NCBI RefSeq assembly: GCF_000763885.1
Contig: NZ_JRKO01000012.1
Span: forward strand, 39,931 to 103,930
Direction of reading: 5' to 3'
Source of the DNA: Paracoccus versutus
GTDB taxonomy: Bacteria; Pseudomonadota; Alphaproteobacteria; Rhodobacterales; Rhodobacteraceae
Length of the DNA stretch: 64,000 nucleotides
Shown piece after piece: positions 44,452 through 52,795 of the stretch; position 1 is the stretch's first letter; each line of letters starts with the position of its first letter. The position numbers were made by a program, and so were the translations under genes. A model generated the notes under the pieces. The model had not been told where the DNA came from. It saw nothing but the letters and a program-made list of their open reading frames with translations, and did not search any database.

Positions 44452-44627
44452 TGGCCAACCGCCGTTCGGCCTTCAGACAGTCCGATGTCGAGAAGGTGCT
44501 GAAGGCCTACCGGAGCGCTGGCTTCTCGGCCCCCGTCATCATCATTGAGCCGGAGCGGATCACAGCCAAGCCGGTGGAGGCAGCCGCCGATACCGCCCCG
44601 AACGAATGGGATGAGGTTCTGCGATGA
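44451..44627 (+). CDS. 58-aa small protein upstream of the integrase
   Basis: A short gene missed by length filters. Its ATG overlaps the stop of the excisionase-like gene (TGATG) and its stop overlaps the integrase start (ATGA). The product begins MANRRSAFRQSDVEKVLKAY, has a hydrophobic patch APVIIIEPE and ends NEWDEVLR. Tight overlaps on both sides argue strongly that it is translated. Small proteins in this position are common in alphaproteobacterial integrase modules; the function is unknown. Confidence 0.75.
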   Translation: MANRRSAFRQSDVEKVLKAYRSAGFSAPVIIIEPERITAKPVEAAADTAPNEWDEVLR

Positions 44628-45751
44628 AGAAGAAGCGCACGTTTCCGGGGGCTTCGGCCTATGCAGACCGCCACGGCACCCGCCGCTGGCGTTACCGAAA
44701 GGGTGGTTTCAGCCGGGAGCTTGGCACCGATTACGGATCGGAAGAGTTCGTGCGGCGCTACGAGGCCGCTGTGCAGGAACATCGCACCGGCCGGAAGGCG
44801 GGGGCGGGAGCCGCGCAGACAGTTCCGGGCAGCATCAACGATCTGGTCGCCAGCTACTACCGCACCCCGGAATGGCGAAACCTCGTCGAACTGACGAAGA
44901 AGACCTACAAGGGGGTGATCGAGCCGTTCCGGCTGGAGCATGGCACGAAGCTGGTGGTGCGGATGGAGCGCAAGCACGTCATGGCGATCCTCGGCAAGAA
45001 GGCCGACACCCCGGCGGCGGCGAACAACCTGCGCAAGCGCCTCGGCCAGCTTTTCGACCATGCCATCGCGCTGGATTGGATCAAGTTCAACCCGGCGCGG
45101 CTGACCAAAGCCTACAAGATCGCGGGCGACGGGTTCCACACCTGGGACGAGACCGAAATCGCAGGCTATTTCGAGGAGCACGAGCCGGGCACGATGGCGC
45201 ATATCGCTGTGACGCTCATGCTCTACACCGGGGCGGCGCGGGTCGATGCCGTCAAGCTCGGCTGGGCCAGCATCAAGGCAACGGCGGATGGCCCGCGCCT
45301 GCAATATACCCGCCAGAAGACCCAGAAGAGCAACGGCGTCCCGGTCAGTATCCCCATCCACCCCGACCTCTGGAAGGTGATCCGCGATTTGCCCAAGGAC
45401 CGGCCTTTCCTCGCGACAGCCTATGGCAGGGGTCGGACGGCGGCGGGCCTCGGGAACAAGATGCGCGAATGGTGCGATGCGGCGGGACTGGACGAATGTT
45501 CCGCCCACGGTCTGCGCAAGGCCTGCGCCCGGCGTCTGGCCGAGGCGGGGGCGACGCCGCATGAAATCATGGCGATCACCGGGCACAAGACATTGGCCGA
45601 AGTGCAGCGCTATACCCAAGCGGCGCTGCGTGAAGGGCTGGCGGATTCCGCGATGCAAAAGCTTCTGGCGCGGCCGAACCGGGAACAAACCGTGGTGAAC
45701 CTTGTCCAATGGTTCGCCAATAATTCCTCTAACCACATGAAAGGACAATAA
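44624..45751 (+). CDS. int: Tyrosine recombinase (integrase)
   Basis: A 375-aa site-specific recombinase that integrates the element at the tRNA. It has an N-terminal arm-binding region, a core-binding SAM-like domain (about 75-170) and a catalytic domain (about 175-340). Catalytic residues are seen in YTGAARVDAVKL (first Arg), SAHGLRKACARRLAE (His-x-x-Arg), TGHK (His) and VQRYTQAA (nucleophilic Tyr). Its 3' end overlaps attR and faces the tRNA 3' end, the usual layout. Confidence 0.95.
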   Translation: MKKKRTFPGASAYADRHGTRRWRYRKGGFSRELGTDYGSEEFVRRYEAAVQEHRTGRKAGAGAAQTVPGSINDLVASYYRTPEWRNLVELTKKTYKGVIEPFRLEHGTKLVVRMERKHVMAILGKKADTPAAANNLRKRLGQLFDHAIALDWIKFNPARLTKAYKIAGDGFHTWDETEIAGYFEEHEPGTMAHIAVTLMLYTGAARVDAVKLGWASIKATADGPRLQYTRQKTQKSNGVPVSIPIHPDLWKVIRDLPKDRPFLATAYGRGRTAAGLGNKMREWCDAAGLDECSAHGLRKACARRLAEAGATPHEIMAITGHKTLAEVQRYTQAALREGLADSAMQKLLARPNREQTVVNLVQWFANNSSNHMKGQ

Positions 45752-45781
45752 AAAATGACGGGGTTTGGTAGGCCCGGAGGG
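45742..45781 (+). repeat. attR, right direct repeat of the element
   Basis: A 40-bp repeat matching attL at 38 of 40 positions. It covers the integrase stop codon on its left and the last 16 nt of the tRNA gene on its right, so integration keeps the tRNA whole. Confidence 0.92.
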
Positions 45782-45841
45782 ACTCGAACCCCCAACCAAG
45801 GCGTTATGAGCGCCCTGCTCTGACCATTGAGCTACAGGCCC
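45766..45841 (-). tRNA. tRNA with CAT anticodon, probably tRNA-Ile2
   Basis: A 76-nt cloverleaf on the minus strand with encoded CCA. The acceptor is GGGCCTG/CGGGCCT, the D stem GCTC/GAGC, the anticodon loop CTCATAA (anticodon CAT) and the T stem GGGGG/CCCTC with loop TTCGAGT. The stretch GAGCAGG..CTCATAA..CTTGGT closely follows bacterial tRNA-Ile2, whose C34 is modified to lysidine. Elongator tRNA-Met has the same anticodon and is the alternative. It is the integration target of the element to its left. Confidence 0.9.
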
Positions 45842-46014
45842 CGAACGGCGCCACCATTGATCGAGCAGGCCGGCCGCGTCAAGGCCGGGAACGTCGCATT
45901 GCGGGAAATCCGCGGCAGGCGGGCCGGCATCGGCTCTTGATCCCGCATCCCGCCTGTGGGCTGATGGCGCAGGAAGCCGCGGCCCGGCCGCGGCAGGAAA
46001 CCAGAGGCCCGATC

Positions 46015-46953
46015 ATGTCCAGAACCGCCCTGCTGCCCTCGCTTGCCCTTGCCCTGATTGCCGCCGCGCCCGCGCTGGCGGACGATCCCGCCAGCTGCGG
46101 CACCGTCCGCTTCTCGGACCCCGGCTGGACCGACATCACCGCGACCAACGGCGTCGCCACCGCGCTGCTGCAAGGGCTGGGCTATACGCCCGACCTGCGC
46201 ACGCTGTCGGTCCCCGTCGGCTACGAGGCGCTGAAGAACGGCGATACCGACCTGTTCCTGGGCAACTGGATGCCGGCGCAGCAGAAGTTCCGCGACGACC
46301 TCGACGCTTCGGGCCGGACCGAGGAGCTGGTGCAGAACCTGACCGGCGCCAAGTTCACCCTGGCCGTCACCGCTGCGGCCGCGGACCTGGGCGTCCAGGA
46401 TTTCGCCGATCTCGACGGCCACAAGGACGCCTTCCAGGGCAAGATCTATGGCATCGAGCCGGGCGCGCCGGCGAACCAGACCATCCAGGCCATGATCGAG
46501 GCGGACAAGTTCGGCCTGGGCGACTGGGAGCTGGTCGAATCGAGCGAACAGGGCATGCTGGCCCAGGTGCAGCGCAACGACGCCGCCGGCCAGCCCTCGG
46601 TCTTCCTGGCCTGGGCGCCGCATCCGATGAACGTCGCGCTGGACATCACCTACCTGTCGGGCGGCGACGAGGAATTCGGCCCCGATTACGGCAGCGCCAC
46701 CGTCCACACGCTGGCCCGCAAGGAATGGGCCGCCGCCTGCCCCAATGCCGCCAGGCTCTTCGGCCAGCTGGTCTTTACCGTGGAGATGGAGAACCTGCTG
46801 ATGGGCAAGATCCTGGACGAGGGCATGGACCCGACCCAGGCCGCCAAGGGCTGGATCGCCGAGAACCCGGATGCGGTGGCGGCATGGCTTGACGGCGTGA
46901 CCACGCTGGATGGAAAACCCGGCGCGGAAGCAGTCATGGCATCGGTGAAGTAA
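46015..46953 (+). CDS. choX: ChoX, choline ABC transporter substrate-binding protein
   Basis: A 312-aa periplasmic choline-binding protein of the OpuAC type. A signal peptide (SLALALIAAAPALA) precedes CGTVRFSDPGWTDITATNGV and LFLGNWMPAQQKF, which carry aromatic residues of the quaternary-ammonium cage. QPSVFLAWAPHPMN follows near the C-terminal lobe. AGAGG precedes the ATG at 46015. No permease or ATPase gene follows in the window; instead betC starts right after the stop, so choline uptake and choline-sulfate hydrolysis are co-expressed. Confidence 0.92.
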   Translation: MSRTALLPSLALALIAAAPALADDPASCGTVRFSDPGWTDITATNGVATALLQGLGYTPDLRTLSVPVGYEALKNGDTDLFLGNWMPAQQKFRDDLDASGRTEELVQNLTGAKFTLAVTAAAADLGVQDFADLDGHKDAFQGKIYGIEPGAPANQTIQAMIEADKFGLGDWELVESSEQGMLAQVQRNDAAGQPSVFLAWAPHPMNVALDITYLSGGDEEFGPDYGSATVHTLARKEWAAACPNAARLFGQLVFTVEMENLLMGKILDEGMDPTQAAKGWIAENPDAVAAWLDGVTTLDGKPGAEAVMASVK

Positions 46954-48450
46954 TTGCAACGACCCAATATCCTGATCGTGATGGCCGACCAGTTGTCGGG
47001 GGTGCTGTTCCCCGACGGCCCGGCCGAGTTCCTGCATGTGCCGCATCTGCGCCGGCTGGCCGCGCGCTCGACCCGCTATGCCAACGCCTATACCGGCAGC
47101 CCGCTTTGCGCGCCCGGCCGCGCCAGCTTTATGTCCGGGCAATTGCCGCGCCGCACGCGGGTCTATGACAATGCGGCCGAGTTCTGCTCGGACATCCCGA
47201 CCTATGCCCATCACCTGCGCCGGGCGGGCTGGCAGACCTGCCTGTCGGGCAAGATGCATTTCGTCGGCCCCGACCAGCTGCACGGGTTCGAGGAGCGGCT
47301 GACCACCGACATCTATCCGGCCGATTTCGGCTGGACCCCGGATTACCGCCGCCCCGGCGAGCGCATCGACTGGTGGTATCACAACCTGGGCTCTGTCACC
47401 GGCGCCGGCGTGGCCGAGATCACCAACCAATACGAATACGACGACGAGGTGGCCTATCACGCCACCCGCAAGCTCTACGACCTGGCGCGCGGCGGCGACG
47501 CGCGGCCCTGGTGCCTGACCGTCAGCTTCACCCATCCGCACGACCCCTTCGTCGCCCGGCGCAGGTATTGGGATCTCTACGAGGGCATCCCCGAGCTGGA
47601 GCCGCCCGAGGCGATCCCATATGACCAGATGGACCCGCATTCGCAGCGGCTGATGGACGCCTGCGACTGGCGGGGCCTTGAGGTGACGCCCGATCACATC
47701 CGCCGCGCAAGGCAGGGCTATTTCGCCAATATCTCGTATATCGACGACAAGCTGGGCGAGATCCTGGACGTGCTGGAGCGCACCCGGCAGGAGGCGATCG
47801 TGGTCTTCCTGTCGGACCATGGCGAGATGCTGGGCAGCCGCGGGCTGTGGTTCAAGATGCACTTCTTCGAGGGCGCGGCGCGGGTGCCGCTGATGATCGC
47901 GGCGCCGGGCATGGCGCCGGGGCGGGTGGACACGCCGGTCTCGACCATCGACGTGCTGCCGACGCTCTGCGAACTTGCCGGCATCTCGATGGCCGAGGTC
48001 GCGCCCTGGACCGACGGGCGGTCGCTGGCGCAGGGCGCCGGGGCGCGCGGGCCGGTGGCGATGGAATACGCGGCCGAGGGCAGCATCGCGCCGCTGGTCT
48101 GCCTGCGCGACGGCGACTGGAAATACATCGCCTGCGCGGCCGATCCCGAGATGCTGTTCGACCTGGCCGCGGACCCGGACGAGCGGGTGAACCGCGCCGC
48201 CGATCCGGCGGCGGCCGGGGTGCTGGCGCGGATGCGGGACATGGCCGGGGCGCGCTGGGACCTGGCCGCCTATGACGCCGAGGTGCGCGAAAGCCAGGCC
48301 CGGCGCCGGGTGGTCTACGAGGCGCTGCGCAACGGCGCCTATTTCCCCTGGGACCACCAGCCGCTGATGAAGGCATCCGAACGCTACATGCGCAACCACA
48401 TGGACCTGAACGTGCTGGAGGAGGCCAAGCGCTTTCCGCGCGGCGAATAG
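46954..48450 (+). CDS. betC: BetC, choline sulfatase (TTG start)
   Basis: Hydrolyses choline-O-sulfate to choline and sulfate. The 498-aa type I sulfatase begins QRPNILIVMADQLSG and carries the formylglycine motif in GSPLCAPGRASFMSG (C-x-P-x-R). Metal ligands lie in VVFLSDHGEMLGSRG, and the C-terminal choline-sulfatase domain is present. The start is TTG at 46954, directly after the choX stop (TAATTG). The first ATG, at 46981, would delete the conserved RPNILIVMADQ strand, so TTG is firmly indicated, with translation likely coupled to choX. A formylglycine-generating enzyme must be encoded elsewhere. Confidence 0.95.
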   Translation: MQRPNILIVMADQLSGVLFPDGPAEFLHVPHLRRLAARSTRYANAYTGSPLCAPGRASFMSGQLPRRTRVYDNAAEFCSDIPTYAHHLRRAGWQTCLSGKMHFVGPDQLHGFEERLTTDIYPADFGWTPDYRRPGERIDWWYHNLGSVTGAGVAEITNQYEYDDEVAYHATRKLYDLARGGDARPWCLTVSFTHPHDPFVARRRYWDLYEGIPELEPPEAIPYDQMDPHSQRLMDACDWRGLEVTPDHIRRARQGYFANISYIDDKLGEILDVLERTRQEAIVVFLSDHGEMLGSRGLWFKMHFFEGAARVPLMIAAPGMAPGRVDTPVSTIDVLPTLCELAGISMAEVAPWTDGRSLAQGAGARGPVAMEYAAEGSIAPLVCLRDGDWKYIACAADPEMLFDLAADPDERVNRAADPAAAGVLARMRDMAGARWDLAAYDAEVRESQARRRVVYEALRNGAYFPWDHQPLMKASERYMRNHMDLNVLEEAKRFPRGE

Positions 48451-48526
48451 GCGGGCGGCGAATAGGCGGGCGGCGGCCCCCGGCCGCTCCGTCGCGGCCG
48501 GGGGCTGTCTGCCCCCGGACCCCCGA

Positions 48527-48548
48527 GGATATTTGGCCACGAAAGAAG
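48527..48548 (+). repeat. Dispersed intergenic motif, copy 4
   Basis: GGATATTT-GGC-CACGAAAGAAG lies 77 bp after the betC stop, downstream of a GC-rich hairpin (GCGGCCGGGGGC-type). It has the same gene-end setting as the other copies. Confidence 0.7.
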
Positions 48549-48646
48549 CGGGTAGGGATTTCGGCGGCCGCGACCCTGTGCCGCAGCAAGGAACCCGCGA
48601 TGCGGGCGGGGCGTTGGCCCGCCATCAGCCAAGAGGGATTTCCGCC

Positions 48647-49228
48647 ATGTCCGACCTGCTTGTCATCGCCTTCGACGACGAGGCGACCGGCTTCGAGTTG
48701 CGCACCGAACTGGTCAAGATGCAGAAGGAATATCTGATCGAGCTCGAGGATGCCGTGGTCGTCACCCGCCCCTCGGCCGAGGATATCCAGCTGCACCAGG
48801 CCGTGAACCTGACCGCGGCGGGCGCGCTTGGCGGCGGCTTCTGGGGCACGCTGGTCGGGCTGATCTTCCTCAACCCGCTGATCGGCGCCGCGGTCGGCGC
48901 GGGCGCCGGCGCCATCGCGGGCACGCTGTCCGACATCGGCATCAACGACGATTTCATGCGCGAGCTTGGCCAATCCGTCCCGCCCGGCGGCTCGGCCGTG
49001 TTCATCCTGGTGCGCAAGATGACCGCCGACAAGGTGCTGGCGCGGCTGGAAAGCTTCCACCTGAGGGGCCGGGTGCTGCAAAGCTCGCTGCCCGAGGCCG
49101 AGGAGGATCGCCTGCGCGAGGCCTTTGCCGGCGGCAAGCTGGGCACGGCGCTGGGCATGCCGCATGTGGACCGGCCGGCGTCGGGCGTGGCGCCGGCGGA
49201 GGGATCGGACCCGTCGCCCTCGGCCTGA
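48647..49228 (+). CDS. DUF1269 membrane protein
   Basis: A 193-aa protein of the DUF1269 family: VIAFDDEATGFELRTELVKM at the N-terminus, EYLIELEDAVVVTR, and then a glycine-zipper hydrophobic hairpin (GALGGGFWGTLVGLIFLNPL, IGAAVGAGAGAIAGTLSDIG). A soluble C-terminal part includes GSAVFILVRKM. The function is unknown; relatives are often stress-induced. The start at 48647 (MSDLLVIAF) fits the family. Confidence 0.88.
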   Translation: MSDLLVIAFDDEATGFELRTELVKMQKEYLIELEDAVVVTRPSAEDIQLHQAVNLTAAGALGGGFWGTLVGLIFLNPLIGAAVGAGAGAIAGTLSDIGINDDFMRELGQSVPPGGSAVFILVRKMTADKVLARLESFHLRGRVLQSSLPEAEEDRLREAFAGGKLGTALGMPHVDRPASGVAPAEGSDPSPSA

Positions 49229-49267
49229 CGCTTGACGCAAGGGGCATGGGCGTGACAGGACGCCCCC

Positions 49268-50026
49268 ATGCCCCACCGCACGGACACCCTTGACGACAAC
49301 CCCGAGGCGCAGGTGACGCGCCGGCGCCGCGGCCTGCGCGTCGGGCGGCCGCTGCGCCGCCTGGCGCGGTGGCTCTGGTCCTGGACCAGCTGGATCGGCG
49401 CGCGGCTGCTGGCGCTGATGTTCGTGCTGGTCTTTCTGTTTTCCTTCATCAACCCGCCGACCACCTGGACCATCATCCAGGGCCAACGCGAATTTCCCGG
49501 CCGGGCCACGCGCGAATGGGTCGGCCTGGACCAGGTCTCGGCGCATATGGTCCGCGCCGTGGTCGCGGCCGAGGACGCCAATTTCTGCAACCACTGGGGC
49601 TTCGACATGGTCGAGATCCGCAGGGTGATCGCCTCGGGCTCGTCGCGCGGCGCCTCGACCATCACCCAGCAGACGGCGAAGAACGTCTTCCTGTGGCAGG
49701 GGCGCAGCTGGCCGCGCAAGGTGATGGAGACGGCCTATACCCCGATGATCGAGGCGCTGTGGTCCAAGCGCCGCATCGTCGAGGTCTACCTGAACATCGC
49801 CGAATTCGGCCGCGGCGTCTTCGGCATCAAGGCCGCCTCGGAGTATTATTTCAAGACCACGCCCGACAAGCTGAGCCTGCGGCAGGCGGCGGCGCTGGCC
49901 TCGATCCTGCCGGCACCGCGCACGCGCAACCCGCAGACCGGCTCGGCCCGCACCCGCTCGATCGTCAGCGGCGCCGAGACGATCCGGGCGGATGGCCGCG
50001 ATTCCTGCCTGGGGCTTGGGCGCTGA
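49268..50026 (+). CDS. mtgA: MtgA, monofunctional peptidoglycan glycosyltransferase
   Basis: A 252-aa inner-membrane GT51 enzyme that polymerises lipid II into glycan strands. There is a single N-terminal membrane anchor (about 42-65). The catalytic Glu lies in AVVAAEDANFCNHWGFD. Other family blocks are GASTITQQTAKNVFLW and IVEVYLNIAEFGRGVFGIKA. It has no penicillin-binding transpeptidase domain. It starts 39 nt after the DUF1269 gene. Confidence 0.95.
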   Translation: MPHRTDTLDDNPEAQVTRRRRGLRVGRPLRRLARWLWSWTSWIGARLLALMFVLVFLFSFINPPTTWTIIQGQREFPGRATREWVGLDQVSAHMVRAVVAAEDANFCNHWGFDMVEIRRVIASGSSRGASTITQQTAKNVFLWQGRSWPRKVMETAYTPMIEALWSKRRIVEVYLNIAEFGRGVFGIKAASEYYFKTTPDKLSLRQAAALASILPAPRTRNPQTGSARTRSIVSGAETIRADGRDSCLGLGR

Positions 50027-50113
50027 TCCGCGCCCTGCCGCGCATCGCGGTTGAAACTGCGCGTCCCCAAGCGTATCAACCGGAAGCCCGAGAACGAACC
50101 GGTTTTTCCACCC

Positions 50114-50803
50114 ATGAACACGCCCTCGCCCAGTTCCACGATTCGCCTTTACCATGTCGCCCTGTCGCCCTTTTGCCGCAAGGTCCGTCTGGTGCTGGCC
50201 GAAAAGCGCATCGAGGTCGAGCTGGTCGAGGACCGTTTCTGGGAGCCGGGCTCGGAAATCATGCGCCGCAACCCGGCGGGCAAGCTGCCGGTCCTGCGCA
50301 TGGACGGCCGGCTTCTGGCCGAAAGCCAGGCGATCTGCGAATACCTGGACGAGATCCAGCCGCAGCCCTCGCTGATGCCCGCCCTGCCGGCCGAGCGCTA
50401 CGAGGTGCGCCGGCTTTGCGCCTGGTTCGATGACAAGTTCAACGCCGAGGTGACGCGCCCGGTAATGAACGAGCGGGTCTGGAAGAAGGTGATGCGCCTG
50501 GGCTACCCGGATTCGCGCACGGTCAAGGCCGGGCTTTCGGCAATCCGCTATCACCTGGACTACATGAAGGGCCTGCTGGAACATCGGCGCTGGCTGGCGG
50601 GCGACGTGATGACGCTGGCCGATTTCACCGCCGCCGCGCATCTGTCCTGCCTCGACTATATCTCGGACGTGGACTGGACCCATTCGGCCGAGGTGCAGGA
50701 ATGGTATGCCAAGATCAAGTCGCGGCCCGCCTTCCGCAGCCTTTTGGCCGACCACCTGCCGGGCGTCCACCCGGCGCCGCATTATGCGCTGCTCGACTTC
50801 TAG
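50114..50803 (+). CDS. Glutathione S-transferase family protein
   Basis: A 229-aa GST-like protein. The thioredoxin-fold half has [20 protein letters not shown] (with the SPFCRK motif) and [20 protein letters not shown]; the helical half contains [20 protein letters not shown]. The substrate is unknown. The ATG at 50114 is chosen by similarity; the frame extends to a TTG at 50051 and no strong ribosome site distinguishes the two. Its 3' end overlaps queG by 20 nt. Confidence 0.88.
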   Translation: MNTPSPSSTIRLYHVALSPFCRKVRLVLAEKRIEVELVEDRFWEPGSEIMRRNPAGKLPVLRMDGRLLAESQAICEYLDEIQPQPSLMPALPAERYEVRRLCAWFDDKFNAEVTRPVMNERVWKKVMRLGYPDSRTVKAGLSAIRYHLDYMKGLLEHRRWLAGDVMTLADFTAAAHLSCLDYISDVDWTHSAEVQEWYAKIKSRPAFRSLLADHLPGVHPAPHYALLDF

Positions 50804-51836
50804 GCCGACCGACCCGGCGGAGATCCGTTCGCGGCTGGAACAGCAGGCACGGGCCGAGGGTTTCTCGGCCCTTGGCATTTGCGCCCCCGACGCCAACCCG
50901 CAGCTGCCCGAGCGGCTGGCCGCCTTCCTGGAGCAGGGCCGCCACGGCCAGATGGGCTGGATGGCCGAGCGGGCGCATTGGCGCGCCTCGCCGGGAAGCC
51001 TGTGGCCCGAGGCGCGTTCGGTCATCATGCTGGCCGAGCTCTACACGCCCGAGCATGATCCGATGGAGGTCATCGGCCACAAGGACCGCGGCGCGGTCAG
51101 CGTCTATGCCCAGGGCAAGGACTACCACGACCTGGTCAAGAAACGGCTCAAGCGCCTGGGCGGCTGGCTGGTCGGGCTGACCGGCTGCGAGATCAAGGTC
51201 TTTGTCGACACCGCTCCGGTGATGGAAAAGCCGCTGGCGCAGGCGGCGGGCCTGGGCTGGCAGGGCAAGCACACCAACCTGCTGTCGCGCGAGCTGGGCA
51301 GCTGGTTCTTCCTGGGCGCGATCTTCACCACGCTGGAGCTGCCCAGGGACGCGGCGGAACGCAGCCATTGCGGCTCGTGCCGGGCCTGCCTCGACGCCTG
51401 CCCGACCGGGGCCTTTCCGGCACCCTACCAGCTGGATGCGCGGCGCTGCATCTCTTACCTGACCATCGAGCACAAGGGGCCGGTCGACCCCGAGCTGCGG
51501 CCGAGCCTGGGCAACCGCATCTATGGCTGCGACGATTGCCTGGCCGCCTGCCCCTGGAACAAGTTCGCGCAGGAAGCGACCGAGCTGCGCTATCACGGGC
51601 CCCATGGCGCGCCGGCGCTGGCGGAACTGGCGGCGCTGGACGATGCGGGTTTCCGCGAGCGTTTCTCGGGCAGCCCGATCAAGCGCATCGGGCGCGACCG
51701 CATGGTGCGCAACGTGCTTTACGCCATCGGCAATTCGGGGCTTGCACATCTGCGCCCGCTGGCCGAATCCTTGGCCGATGACCCCGACCCCGCGGTCGCC
51801 GATGCGGCACGCTGGGCATGCGAGCGATTGCCATGA
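50784..51836 (+). CDS. queG: QueG, epoxyqueuosine reductase
   Basis: Cobalamin-dependent iron-sulfur enzyme that performs the last step of queuosine tRNA modification. The 350-aa product has the N-terminal domain ([20 protein letters not shown]) and two 4Fe-4S ligand sets, [16 protein letters not shown] and [16 protein letters not shown]-terminal HEAT-like part follows ([11 protein letters not shown]). The ATG at 50784 overlaps the GST gene by 20 nt. Its stop overlaps the next gene's ATG. Confidence 0.93.
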   Translation: MRCSTSRPTDPAEIRSRLEQQARAEGFSALGICAPDANPQLPERLAAFLEQGRHGQMGWMAERAHWRASPGSLWPEARSVIMLAELYTPEHDPMEVIGHKDRGAVSVYAQGKDYHDLVKKRLKRLGGWLVGLTGCEIKVFVDTAPVMEKPLAQAAGLGWQGKHTNLLSRELGSWFFLGAIFTTLELPRDAAERSHCGSCRACLDACPTGAFPAPYQLDARRCISYLTIEHKGPVDPELRPSLGNRIYGCDDCLAACPWNKFAQEATELRYHGPHGAPALAELAALDDAGFRERFSGSPIKRIGRDRMVRNVLYAIGNSGLAHLRPLAESLADDPDPAVADAARWACERLP

Positions 51837-52774
51837 TCCATACGCCCCCAAGCCCGCTGCGCGGCATCCTGCTGAAATGCCTCAGCGTGCTGGTGTTCAC
51901 CATCATGGCCTCGATCGTCAAGGCGACCGCCCAGGGGGGCCTGGGCGTGCCGCCGGGCCAGCAGGTGTTCTTCCGCTCGCTTTTCGCCATCCCGGTCATC
52001 CTGGTCTGGCTGGCCTTCCGGCACGAGCTGGGCGTGGGGCTGAAGACCTTTCGCCCGATGGGGCATTTCTATCGCGGCGTGATCGGCACTGCGGCCATGG
52101 GGCTGGGCTTCTGGGCGCTGGCCCTGCTGCCTTTCCCCGAGGTCACGGCCATCGGCTATGCCGCGCCGCTGCTGACGGTGATCTTCGCCGCCATGTTCCT
52201 GGGCGAGGACGTGCGGCTGTTCCGCCTGTCCATGGTGGTGCTGGGGCTGGTCGGCGTGGTCATCGTGCTGTCGCCGCGGCTGAGCTTCGGCGCCGCCATG
52301 GGCTACAGGGAAAGCCTGGGCGCCATGGTCACGCTGTCGGGCGCCGCCTGCACGGCGCTGGCGCAGATCTTCGTGCGCAAGCTGGTGCAGGAGGAACGCA
52401 CCTCGGCCATCGTGTTCTGGTTCTCGGTCACGTCGACGCTGCTGGGGCTGCTGACGCTGCCCTTCGGCTGGGTCTGGCCCGATGCCGAGACCGCCGCGCT
52501 GCTGGTCACGATCGGGCTGCTGGGCGGGCTGGGGCAGATCCTGCTGACCTCGGCCTATCGCTATGCCGATGCCTCGCTGGTCGCGCCCTTCGAATATGCC
52601 TCGATGCTGCTGGCGCTGCTGATCGGCTGGTTCATCTTCGACGAGGCGCCGACGCTGGTCATGCTGGCAGGCGCGGCGCTGGTCATCACCGCCGGCATCC
52701 TGATCATCTGGCGCGAGCGGCAACTGGGGCTGGAACGCAACCGCCAGCGCAAGGCCATGACCCCGCAGGGCTAG
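51833..52774 (+). CDS. DMT/EamA-family transporter
   Basis: A 313-aa inner-membrane protein with about ten spans in two EamA repeats; each ends in text of the type [20 protein letters not shown] or [19 protein letters not shown]. It is a putative exporter of small metabolites, substrate unknown. The ATG at 51833 overlaps the queG stop (ATGA). An in-frame ATG 15 nt earlier is less likely. It ends 21 bp before the convergent sulfotransferase gene. Confidence 0.9.
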   Translation: MIHTPPSPLRGILLKCLSVLVFTIMASIVKATAQGGLGVPPGQQVFFRSLFAIPVILVWLAFRHELGVGLKTFRPMGHFYRGVIGTAAMGLGFWALALLPFPEVTAIGYAAPLLTVIFAAMFLGEDVRLFRLSMVVLGLVGVVIVLSPRLSFGAAMGYRESLGAMVTLSGAACTALAQIFVRKLVQEERTSAIVFWFSVTSTLLGLLTLPFGWVWPDAETAALLVTIGLLGGLGQILLTSAYRYADASLVAPFEYASMLLALLIGWFIFDEAPTLVMLAGAALVITAGILIIWRERQLGLERNRQRKAMTPQG

Positions 52775-52795
52775 TCACGGCTGGGCCGGGCCAGG

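Larger units (their letters stand above)
33470..45781. mobile_element. Integrative (mobilizable) element in a CAT-anticodon tRNA gene
   Basis: A 12.3-kb element bounded by 40-bp direct repeats (38/40 identical). The right repeat overlaps the 3' end of the tRNA gene at 45766-45841, and the integrase gene runs into it. From left to right the content is: a winged-helix initiator-like gene, a probable oriT, a MobV relaxase and partner, an AAA/DUF4143 ATPase with an XRE protein, a plus-strand cargo operon, a five-gene minus-strand cassette, an excisionase-like gene, a 58-aa ORF and the integrase. There are no type IV secretion genes, so transfer would need a helper. Parts of it (41142-43250) are visibly AT-richer than the chromosome. 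Confidence 0.92.
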
